15,202 nucleotides of DNA from NCBI GenBank assembly GCA_004802725.1, contig SGPM01000499.1, positions 1 to 15,202 on the forward strand, written 5' to 3'. The position numbers and the translations under genes were made by a program. This DNA comes from Antrodiella citrinella. Taxonomy: Eukaryota; Basidiomycota; Agaricomycetes; Polyporales; Steccherinaceae. Shown in pieces: positions 1 to 8,300 of this stretch; positions within the stretch are counted from its first letter, which is position 1; each line of letters begins with the position of its first letter. Below the pieces are notes generated by a model. That model did no database searches. It saw nothing but the letters and a program-made list of their open reading frames with translations, and was not told the origin of the DNA.

Positions 1-3000
1 GGCCAGTCTGCCACTCTTGAAGGACCATGTACGTCTATGAAATGATCAGCTTTTCTTTCAAAGGTGTTGTTGTGCGAAGTAAATACCAGGGCATACGCAG
101 TTGCCATGATTTTTGGCTCAAATCCCCCTGGAGGCATACACGCCTCAAAAGCAACCCCTCCAGCTCCAAACTGAACTGCGGCTGCAACCACGACTAAAAC
201 GTTGTCTGGGTTTTCTAGGTCAAACTGTCCACCCATACATAGAGGTCAGCCTAGGACGCCATCAAAGATTGAACTGGAACGCACCGGCCCAGTCTGACTC
301 TTCCAGTGCTGAACAAGCACATTTGTCTCTTGGACCCTGTTCGGACCCGGGGCCACGCTGCCCATAAAACAACGGGACGTCGCCACCCGGGCCCTTGCGA
401 CGCTGGAGGCGATGGCTTCGAATCTTGCCTCGTTGGCAGCAGATAGGTTGTAAGAGGCCGGCCATGGCGCTACCTTGAAGAGAGCATGCAGGGATTGGCT
501 CACTCGTAGCATAGCCACCAGGTCCACGTGTCTTAGACCCATGGCTGCAGCATCTCTGCCGTAGTGGCTCTCCGCAGTGGCATTACTATGCTGGCCTTGC
601 ATGTTGAAAGCAGTGTCTTGATCTGGTACAGTGCTGAGCAGGTCAGGGAGGTGCTTTTTGAATACGGCGTTGTAGAATTGCCTCATCTCTCCAGAGTTGA
701 GGGCATAGGATTCGTCGCGCATCTTTGCAATGCCGAAATTGCGGAGGGCTGCATTCACAGATGAAGCAGGCCATTGGGCCGTACGCGTCCTGGAGAGGCA
801 ACCGGCAAAGAGGTGGGTGTGGAGTGCCGGGGACACTTGTCGACCTTGCTTCTGCAGAACCTTGATCACCCAAGGTCTTACCAAGGCAATGTAAATCTCC
901 ACAGGGGTGGTCACTGCTAAAGGCAACAGCCAAGCTGCACTCTTCACCTTGGTCCGCCACGCTCCTTTTGCTTTAGGCCATCCAATCAAGAGCATTCCAG
1001 AAGAGTCCTTGTGAAGGTTGCGATGCGAGTTCTGCGGGGCCTTGAAGCAAAGCTCAGCTGCCTGAAAGGCTCGCATAGGATTACCAGAAAGGCTTTGCAA
1101 AATGAATGCAAGGCATTCGAGGAACGCATGATCCTTGTTGACGTATGCGACAACCTTATCTTTCCCCCTCGACCCCTTCTCCCTGAAGAGGTCGTTCTCC
1201 AACGACGGCCACCTCTGTTCTTTGAGGAGTTGGATAGGATGATTTGCAGGGGCATTTTGGACGTAGCAGCTCCCACTGCCATGCTCCAAATCCGTCAGGT
1301 TTCCAAGCTCCCCTTCAACCTCTTGAAGTGACGTTCCCGGTGGCAAGAGATCACCCAGAAGCTCAGGTAGACGACGGAGGGCGAACTGCACCAAAGACAT
1401 CCACTTTGCGATATGGATAGTGTTGGTGACAGTCCCGTTGTTCATCCGAACTATTTGAGCATCAGGACTCCACATAAATTCGACTGTCGATGGATCTTCG
1501 ATAGCGCTCTTAGCAGCTACACGCCAGATGTGCTTCATTGAGTCGTATGTGGTGTCTGCATTCTGGGAAGAGCTGGTTCCAGGCAAACGCGCTGTGATAT
1601 GCGATGCATCTGCTTTTCGAATGACCCTGAGCAGCTTGTCAGATAGGTTGCCCTTTGTTAATTAGATAACTCAGAACTTACTCATGCATACCCTCAGAGG
1701 CATCGTCCACATCTAGGCAGTCAAAGGGAGGGTCTGAGACTAGCTCATCAAAGGAGTCGTCTGCATTTGCAGTGAGAGTATGGTCCTGGTCTTGGCCTCG
1801 GAAGAAGAGCGTGAATGTGGCAAGGTCGGGATGGCGGGTCATGTGGACAAACACCGATCGTAGCACGTATTGGGAGCGTGCACAGGCAATGGTTATCCTA
1901 TTGGCATCCCTAAACCATGCACCTTTGGCATCCAAGGCCTCAGTCATGATAATGAAGTTAAGGGGGCCTCCCCAGCGTGCTTCATTTCGAGACCACTTCA
2001 AGGTGTGAACCCCAATTGCATGGATCATAGGAATCAGCGTCTCATCGGAAAGTTGACCAGGATGGCTGAGAAGATAGTTGATGAGCGCATTGACGGAGTT
2101 GTGGAGGTCATATGTGAGACGAAGTTTGAAGCCCGGCGCGGAAACGTAGATGGGTAGTTTGAGTTTGTGTTGAAGGCACATTCTCAACAAGAAGGCCACC
2201 AAGCGATGCAATATCAACGCATACTGGGCGTAGGTTAAAACCAACAGCGCACGGTACGATGACCTTGAGGTCCTAAGGCGCCAGTTGTGAGGTTTTAGTT
2301 TCTAATAAGAAAAGGCGTGAAGTAACGAAGGTCTTACGTTCGAGTGACTGCTTCACGTGCAGAAGGTGGTAGATTTTCCAACCAGTGGTTCGCATTCTGG
2401 AGGTATGCTGTGCAAAGTCGACGAATGGTTGGCATGGCTGCCTCAATGGACAAAACCTCAGGAGCATCGTCCGCTGTTTGAAGCGTCTGGTCCGATGCGA
2501 GCTTCTTGAAAGTCGATGGATTCATTCCAAATTCGGCCAGTGCCTTGTCCCATTCCAGCGATGAGATGTAGGGGGGCACAAAGGCCTCCCCAGGCTCCAC
2601 AGGCAATGGATGAATCTCAGGTACAACCGAAGCTGGCGCAACTGCATCTGGAGGACTCCAACCCTCTGGGAACACAGCAATTCTTCCCTGTGTACGCTGA
2701 TCCTTAAAGGGCAACACCCCCCATCGAGACGTTGAGGCAAAGTCGGTGTTCTTATTGGCAGTCAACCAATCCTGGCAAGCGCTCTGGATGCCGTGCGCTT
2801 TGTGCTTCCTGCAGATGTGTCGATAACATTCAGCAGCTGTCTTCACGATGTGTTGCAGTACGACGACTTGGCTGCACTGGCAGACCAAGGCAGGCGACGG
2901 GGGTCTCATCAAGACGTGGGCCTCTCCTGGAAGGCACATGACATGCCCGTTGGGTGGAAAGCCCTGATCTACAGCTAGGTTGAAAGCATTGTGCAGATGG

Positions 3001-3755
3001 GTACGGATAGGGGACCACATAGGCTTCCAGAGTTTTGACGTGATTTTTTTCTGTCTCCCAATGGCTGCTTTTTGATAGCAGGTCTCCTTTATACCTGGAT
3101 GATGTTGAAGGAGATGTGTGGGCAGTAGTGAGAGGGGCGTTAGAATCTTGCACTGGGTGCAATATATGTAGCCCAAACGGGGTGAAAACCCACATCCAAA
3201 GTGTGCCAGCACTTTGCATCCATCAAAGGTAATGACGTCTGGGTCGTAGTTGTGAATGCAGCTAGATTGCACGGCGACGCTGTTATCATCCGGGTTCCAA
3301 CAAAGCCTGAAGTCGTTGGACCCGTTTGGAGGAACGAATTGTACGGAGGCCACCTGCGTGGACCTGCGTGATTGGACGCCATAGACTCTTGATTCATCCA
3401 AATCTTGGTGAACCCTTTGTTCTGCGCCCAAGTTTGACCTAGTGCGAGAAGACTCCCTGTCCGAGTCCGAGTCCGAGTACTCATCTTCAGACCTGCGCTG
3501 GTGGGCCGGAGGGTGGTCGCGTCTGGGCCGATGCTCACTCTCGCTGGAAGAATACTCGGAGTGGGACGAGGATTCGTCGCCGGAGGACCACTCGGAATGG
3601 GATGAGGATTCATCGCCCGGTTCATCAAGGGACCGGCGCCTGGTGCTGGAAGCGTGTCCAGCGTTTGCATTGTACCGTGAAGTGCTCGAGCCCACCCGAG
3701 ATGGAACCAGCACAAATGCTGGAAGCACAAAGTCAGACCGCCATGATGCCATCAT
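1..3755 (-). CDS. Large OrsD-like / telomere-linked-helicase-type protein, N-terminal part (partial, 4 exons)
   Basis: Seen: exons 3755-2338, 2272-1682, 1626-285 and 224-1 join in one frame (phases 2, 2, 0), giving at least 1191 codons with no stop; the gene leaves the window at base 1. The start is the first ATG of a double ATG; an upstream exon cannot be excluded. Residues 45-105 are acidic and Ser-rich. Zinc module 1 has C199, C202, H214 and H218/H219; module 2 has C292/C294 and H313/H318. Residues 917-921 read ALVRP. Residues 985-1025 carry R985, H1016 and Y1025 with tyrosine-recombinase-like spacing. Family knowledge: paired C2H2-like modules followed by a recombinase-like region occur upstream of RecQ-type helicase domains in basidiomycete subtelomeric proteins, and alone in OrsD-like (DUF3505) proteins. 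Inferred: a nuclear DNA-binding protein, possibly mobile-element derived; the helicase is not visible here. No function is demonstrated. Confidence is high for the gene structure and moderate for the family. Confidence 0.75.
225..284 (-). other. Intron 3 of the large gene (60 nt)
   Basis: The donor is GTGCGT, there is a CTGAC branch site about 20 nt before the end, and the acceptor is ACAG. It is phase 0 and 60 nt long. It removes the in-frame TGA at 246-248 that would otherwise end the protein; the frame then stays open to the window edge. Confidence 0.85.
1627..1681 (-). other. Intron 2 of the large gene (55 nt)
   Basis: The donor is a perfect GTAAGT, the branch site CTGAC, and the acceptor CTCAG. 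It is phase 2. It removes the in-frame TAA formed by GAG-TAA at the donor and joins GMHE to VIRKAD in frame. Confidence 0.88.
2273..2337 (-). other. Intron 1 of the large gene (65 nt)
   Basis: The donor is GTAAGA and the acceptor CCTTAG, with CTCAC or CTAAA as possible branch sites. It is phase 2. It joins REAVTR to TTSRSS in frame and removes a TAA at the donor. Confidence 0.85.
3554..3625. repeat. Two imperfect 36-bp tandem units in the Ser/acidic coding region
   Basis: The units are 3554-3589 and 3590-3625. In the large protein they encode two 12-residue repeats (DESSSHSEWSSG-like). A short ctcgga-type hexamer run just below (about 3458-3480) encodes the YSDSDSD stretch. Such low-complexity coding repeats expand by slippage. 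Confidence 0.8.
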
Positions 3756-5643
3756 GTCCTATACAACAAAACAACGGACCTCTGTTCCGTTTTTGAGTTT
3801 GCCCGTGAGGCTCCGGGTCTGAAGACAAGTTGCTTTGCCAGTAAATTCAGCACGATTTCAGGTGACTTGACTTGAAAGCTTGAGAGCATGTACATACCTC
3901 CGGCTTCTTTTCATCTGGGCACACAAGCTCTTGCTGGGAATGAAGCATTTGCCCATAGGCCTCCCCAGTGACATATATGATTCCAGGCAACTAACGCTGA
4001 CAGCTTAACACGGCAGACCGTGCATACGCTGCAACCGGTGTACGTGCAGCCCGCGCTGGCGGTCAGACCAGTCCGGATCAATTAGACCCTGCGAAACAAC
4101 GACGGGCGGGGATCGAGTATTACCGTATGCGATGCGTGCCAACTTTCAAGCGCCCTACTTGCTAACCAAAATGGTAGGGCATTTTCTGCCTAAAGTCGCT
4201 TCCCCGCCCGAAGCGCATTTTGTACGGCGATTGGCGGCTCCATGGTCCAGCAAGGTGTGATATATTTTCATCTCCCGAGGCAGACCAGGATACGTGACCA
4301 GGGTCGCGAGTTCCGACGTCAATGACAGGACATCCGGATAACTGCTCCAACCTCATAAACAGATCCTCTATATCTTCCTTCAGCGTGGACGAACTGGCGT
4401 CCATATTGAAGGTCTCCGTGAAACGCTACATCCCATCCGCGGAAGATTTAGCGGTGGCTCAAATGATGAAGCACAGCTCGCTGACCATCGTGGACCGATA
4501 CTCACGAGCTCTTCGAGAAAAGTTTTGTGGAGATCGCGTCCCGGTTGCCGTCTTTTTTTGTCCTGAACGGACACCAATTGGGGGAGTGGCTCGGCGAGTT
4601 CACCGACCTCATGTCTCAACAAATCCCCCTTCTTCGCCACGGCTCACAATGGGCATCGGTGCCACCGATGCCTTTCCCCTGCCACGCACAGTTGTCGGGC
4701 GTGGTGTGCGATCGTTTCACAGCAGCATGACCCTTGTTCATCGAACGAGTCAGTTGAATCCGCAGATGCTTGACGCAAGCCGACGCGGTAGCTATCCTCA
4801 CATCTATAATGCAAGATTCCGATGCGGTTGTCATTTGCGCTCAGTGTAAGCAAATCTTTTTGTCGTACTGTGACATGCTATCAAGGGTGGAAAAGGGGCA
4901 TGTTAGGAAGTGGGCATCTGATATCTGCGACGACTTCTATGGGCCACTCCGCGCGTAGAGGGCTGCACGAATATGTTGTACGTTTCGTTCTAGACGACTG
5001 GCTCCAGGCGATATGTATAGGCAATTCTAGATGAGTAGGTGGTGGACAATGAACTGCGAGTCTGTATGGTTTGTACTCGTCCGACGACATGCATTTTCGT
5101 ATCCCATCGAGGTGAAGTACAGCCTGTAGGAGGAGTGGGCACGAACGCAAGGCCGAAGAGTGCTGGAATAGCGAGGACAGGATGATCTGTATACAAGGAC
5201 AAAGCGAGTAGCCCCAGGCAGGATCTGAGTCTCTGGCGGCGCCCGTGTCCACAGGTCATGTCTTGGCCTTGGGCAGTGAATGTCCGCTCCCGCTTCACGA
5301 AGTCACCGGTAGCGGCGTACGAGCATCAGGCTCGGGCAAACCACATCTCGACTACCGAGAACCAGATTTGCCTATACGAGTCGAAACTGCAGAGTCACAT
5401 CCCCGAAAGCAGGAAGGAGCTCGGCAGAGAAGAGCCACATGCGGCTTCGCCCACAGTCTATACTGCGACATGAATACTCTCAGTTGAAATCACTCTGCAC
5501 GAATGCACTTTCAGGACAAGGGCAACAACACGGCATCCATTCATTCAGAAGGTACGGCGATCAACACAATATTGGTGCAGCAAAACGACTGCAGACGTTG
5601 ACAATCCAGAACCCATGGTATTAGCCTCTGACCTCGACCTCCT
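3756..5643. other. Region without a secure gene; degenerate coding traces
   Basis: This stretch lies upstream of the large gene's start, so its first few hundred bases should hold that gene's promoter; no convincing TATA box was identified. About 4010-4162 (+) is open and reads like a short basic Ala/Arg-rich peptide ending PTFKRPTC, but has no start. 4322-4849 (+) has open frames described separately. 5258-5473 (+) is a 71-codon ATG frame without recognisable features. No transposon ends, tRNA or rRNA were seen. Confidence 0.4.
4322..4730 (+). pseudogene. Possible frameshifted coding remnant, unrecognised
   Basis: A frame opens at ATG 4322 and reads a helical-looking sequence (ASILKVSVKRY, then LTIVDRYSRALREKF). 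Just past a run of seven T at 4553-4559 a neighbouring frame, open from 4527 to 4730, continues with similar character (NGHQLGEWLGEFTDLM). The change of frame at the T run suggests a one-base slip in an old gene. The opposite strand also has an open frame (4162-4404), so even the strand is uncertain. I recognise no family. Confidence 0.2.
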
Positions 5644-5968
5644 TCAACCCAACTCCATAGCGACGAAATCGAGCGCCAGCAGCAACTAGACAGCAAGGAC
5701 TGAGAGGTCAGTATGAGAGATGAAGAAGGCGGATTGGGAACATACCTGACGAGACTCGCGAGTTGCACTTGAGACGTTGCGACGAGCGATGCTGGTGCGT
5801 CCGTAGGGCCTGGTTAGACCCAGCGTCGGCGTCCCAGCACCACTCTCAGCCTGTCATATCCGTGCCGATTCTTAATGACGGACGTCAGGTACAGATATGA
5901 GAACAAGAGTAGCGGCTCACCTGCGCCTCTAAATGGTGGTACGCATAATTTTCTCCACCATCATCCAT
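5644..5968 (-). CDS. Candidate small three-exon gene, 64 aa, unknown function
   Basis: Seen: exon 5968-5921 (16 codons from ATG), exon 5850-5746 (35 codons) and exon 5685-5644 (13 codons plus TGA) join in phase 0. The introns between them are well formed: 5851-5920 has GTGAGC...GACAG with an internal CTGAC; 5686-5745 has GTATGT...CTGTCTAG with CTGAC about 20 nt before the acceptor. The product is polar, with a basic centre (TRPYGRTSIARRN) and a hydrophobic C-terminus (LLLALDFVAMELG). The first exon frame stays open upstream to a further intron-like segment (6015-6073), so the true start may be further upstream, but the upstream open frame is out of phase and I could not extend the model. No family is recognised. 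The support is the agreement of two splice-site pairs with one frame, not similarity. Confidence 0.35.
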
Positions 5969-6751
5969 CCCTTCCTGGCAGCTCCTGCTCGCCTTTGGGG
6001 CTCCATATGTGGACCTGAATGAGACACGTCATTCAGAAGCGAGAGATTGGACAAGGTTGTCGTCTGCTCTTACCATGCGATGCGTTGTCGTGCTCAGCGT
6101 GTGGTAAAGGTGTCGGGTCCCCGCGTTGGACGCGTCAAAGTCTTGAGGGCGCTGTCGTAGTAGAGTCGGAAGCCTCACGACCGGTATACCAGCGTGAAGC
6201 AAGGGAAGGGGATGTGGGTACGCGGAAGGAATGAAGAGAGCGGCGGCGTGGAATGACACCATCATCTGATATAACCTATTCGCGGGCGCTTTGTTCGTCT
6301 TCCCATCTTTCCGCACTCCGATAGTAATTCGTCTGAATCCAGAGATCTTGCTCGCTCGCGTAGTCTCAAATCAAGACCCTCCACCCGCGCAGCCGTGGAG
6401 GTCTGAGGGGCTTGATCTGAGCCTACTCGCTCGCGGTCGATTTTCCTACAGTTGCGGACAGCCAAACACGACAATTTTGGAGACCGATTTATTGGAGACA
6501 CCGGAGTGGCGATAAATTCATTCTGAGTGCAGAAATGTAACGTTCGAGACCCAACAAGTCGATTGGTACGGACAGAATCCTGTAGTTGTTCACCCTAGTA
6601 GAGTCACCGGCCGACATCACACCTCCCAAAGACGGGATATTTTGTGCCCCACGTGATTTTATGATGCCATCAGGTTACATCACGGTCTCCTTGGATCTGA
6701 GCTGCGCCTACCTTACGGCTATGGGGAAGATGCATGCAAGCGCCATATAGA
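5969..6751. other. Region without a secure gene; splice-like motifs and a small hairpin
   Basis: Complement 6015-6073 looks like a 59-nt intron (GTAAGA...ATTCAG) preceded by a minus-strand open frame (about 6262-6074), perhaps 5' sequence of the small gene below it. At 6378-6401 a 7-bp stem with a 10-nt loop occurs. Nothing else recognisable was found; 6530-6751 may include 5' sequence of the LINE remnant. Confidence 0.35.
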
Positions 6752-7338
6752 TCACTCGCAGTGGAGAATTTTGAGGGACTAGTCGAAAGGGAGCAGAAGA
6801 TGGTGGACAAACTCGAGGAAGATGTCTCACAAGTGGGAGACACTGCGAAGAAAGCGATGGAGAGTGCAACTTGAGTGCAACGGAGAAACTGGGAGAGGTT
6901 ACGCAGATGGCGGAGAAGGCCATGGAGGTGGTGGAAGCAGTCAAGGAACACGAGGTGAACGCGGCAGTGAACCCACCAGGGACGCGCCCATTCTCGTATG
7001 CTGCAACAACAGGACGCGGAGCTCCTCCGCACAGGGCTACCTTGGCACACGCAAAGCTTCGCGCAAGGCGTATCATTGTAGACGGAATTCGTCTCGATCA
7101 AGGGGATGGAGACACCCTCACGGAGGCGGTGCTTAGGCAGAAAGCTGAGTTGGCTTTTGTGCTCATGCAGACACAGGAAGTAGAGGTACCGACGGGGGCC
7201 AAGGTAGTCTCGGCACACATATTCAGGAACGGAGGGGTGGAATACGAGATGGACAGTGCAGCAACAGTTCAGTGGCTGAAAACGCCACAGAACAAGTCAG
7301 CTTTCTTGGAAGTTTTTAAACCTAAAATTATAGATTAG
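6752..7338 (+). pseudogene. ORF1 (gag-like) remnant of a Tad1-like LINE retrotransposon
   Basis: Seen: a coiled-coil-like N-terminal stretch (EREQKMVDKLEEDV, 6752-6871) continues after a frame change as TEKLGEVTQMAEKAMEVVEAV, then a PFSYAATTGRGAPPHR linker and a globular part with RNGGVEYEMDSAATVQWL, ending at TAG 7336-7338. Family knowledge: a coiled coil, a SYAAV-like linker and the NGG(V)-E-(M/L)-D-S-x-x-A motif are typical of ORF1 in basidiomycete Tad1-clade LINEs, whose product binds the element's RNA. Broken: an 11-bp tandem duplication at 6862-6881 shifts the frame and introduces TGA at 6872-6874. The 3' part is cut by the inserted element at 7338, which supplies the last base of the stop codon. 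No reverse transcriptase follows in the window. Confident about ORF1 character, less about the 5' boundary. Confidence 0.65.
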
Positions 7339-7401
7339 GGTCTTTCAAAATTGGCCGCATATGCATAGCGCTCGCATACGCAGATTTACGGAGAGGCCCG
7401 A
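7339..7401 (+). repeat. Left terminal inverted repeat of the Harbinger-type element
   Basis: 63 bp, identical to the reverse complement of 8156-8218. It starts GGTCTTTCAAAATTGG and ends GAGAGGCCCGA. It is immediately preceded by the TTA target copy and one extra G. Confidence 0.95.
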
Positions 7402-7723
7402 GAGAGGTGAGGTCACAGAGCATCACACGGTGACTGCCTGTGACCCATGAGAGCGGCGAGTGTGAACTTGTGAGGGGTGTACAGACCAGGTTGTACACTT
7501 GAAAACTTATGTAAATACATTGTTTTATGGTGTTCTCACAGTACACAAAGTACCAGGTCATATAGCCAGATCCCATGAGCTCTGGCTGGAATTGAACCTA
7601 CCGGCCAGCGAGCACACTGGGCGCCTGATGTGTCGTGTTGTCGCGAAGAGTCGCCGAAGATGTTGCTCTAGCATGTTTCCCTTCTTTCAACTCAGTCTCT
7701 TCTTACTTTCTTTATTTTATTTC

Positions 7724-8122
7724 TCACACGTGTAATGGTTTGACAGCAGTTTGAGGATGGTTGGAGTCATTTTGGAAGACATCGGGAGATACACGGACTA
7801 TGTGGTGGAAGTGTTCGAGGTTGTGGGGAGTTTGAACGTAGTCCCAAGCTACATGCAGATTCCCGACCTTGAGAATGGGTGCACGACCGCGCACGCAGGT
7901 AGTGAGTTTGTATGATTCCGAGCAGGACTGTGAGGTCCAAGTTGAGCCGCTGGGGCGGCAGCTGGGCAGCTTCTCGGGGATGTCACATGTGTGCTGGTCC
8001 AAATACATCCCGAAGGACAGTGTGTGTAACATATCACCGAAGCAGGCGTTGCCAATAGGGTATTCATGGCATGACAGTGTATACAGGATCATATTGCAGA
8101 CTCGACAGACGTGCAGTGACAT
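7724..8122 (-). pseudogene. Relic of Harbinger transposase N-terminal region inside the element
   Basis: The open frame of 132 codons ends with FHHIVRVSPDVF followed directly by QNDSNHPQTAV (bases 7751-7813 and just below). Family knowledge: in basidiomycete DDE_Tnp_4 (PIF/Harbinger) transposases a segment of the type F-R-(R)-x-V-R-V-S-P-x-V-F is followed, after roughly a dozen residues, by a H-P-V-F-x-N-x-S-x-x-P-Q segment. Here the two are fused without the intervening residues. The rest of the frame shows no recognisable catalytic residues and ends soon after, so no active enzyme is encoded. The upstream two thirds of the frame is not recognisable and may not be coding. Confidence 0.5.
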
Positions 8123-8155
8123 ACAGACATAGCAGCGTGACTACCAAATGTGGAT

Positions 8156-8218
8156 TCGGGCCTCTCCGTAAATCTGCGTATGCGAGCGCTATGCATATGC
8201 GGCCAATTTTGAAAGACC
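8156..8218 (-). repeat. Right terminal inverted repeat of the Harbinger-type element
   Basis: 63 bp, the reverse complement of the left arm with no mismatch, followed at once by TTA (8219-8221), the second copy of the target site. Confidence 0.95.
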
Positions 8219-8300
8219 TTACGAGATGATAATGTGTTGGCGAAATCTCCTGGTATCCAACATACGACACGACCACGTCCGAGTTGAAGCATGAACACAT

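Larger units (their letters stand above)
7338..8218. mobile_element. Non-autonomous PIF/Harbinger-type DNA transposon, complete
   Basis: Seen: two 63-bp arms, 7339-7401 and 8156-8218, are perfect reverse complements. The trinucleotide TTA flanks both ends (7335-7337 and 8219-8221). The termini read GG(G)TCTTTCAAAATTGG. Family knowledge: a TTA target duplication and termini starting GGG or GGC are hallmarks of PIF/Harbinger elements, including Tourist-type MITEs. The inside (about 750 bp) carries a minus-strand relic resembling the transposase N-terminus but no catalytic DDE domain, so the copy could move only with help from an intact relative. The perfect arms suggest a fairly recent insertion or gene-conversion upkeep. 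A left/right difference of one base at the very tip (GGG versus GG) leaves the exact end uncertain by one. Confidence 0.85.

Noticed and set aside
1011..1331. Plus-strand open frame of 106 codons
   Set aside because: It is opposite exon 3 of the large gene, which has far better support from splicing and motifs.
3442..3822. Plus-strand frame rich in Ser/Glu repeats
   Set aside because: It is the reverse reading of the repeat-rich N-terminus of the large gene; repetitive DNA keeps several frames open.
4162..4404. Minus-strand frame with SWSRQSPYKMRFGRG-like text, at first thought to be the C-terminus of a BAHD-type acyltransferase
   Set aside because: The resemblance to the DFGWG motif is partial, the surrounding minus-strand frame is interrupted by stops upstream, and no HxxxD motif was found.
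6670..7218. Minus-strand open frame of 182 codons
   Set aside because: It is antisense to the LINE ORF1 remnant, Cys/Ser/Leu-rich in a low-complexity way, and shows no domain.
7588..7598. tRNA B-box-like sequence on the minus strand (ggttcaattcc)
   Set aside because: Only the T-loop-like core matches; the T stem is mismatched, no acceptor stem pairs with upstream sequence and no A box lies at a suitable distance. It lies inside the Harbinger-type element.
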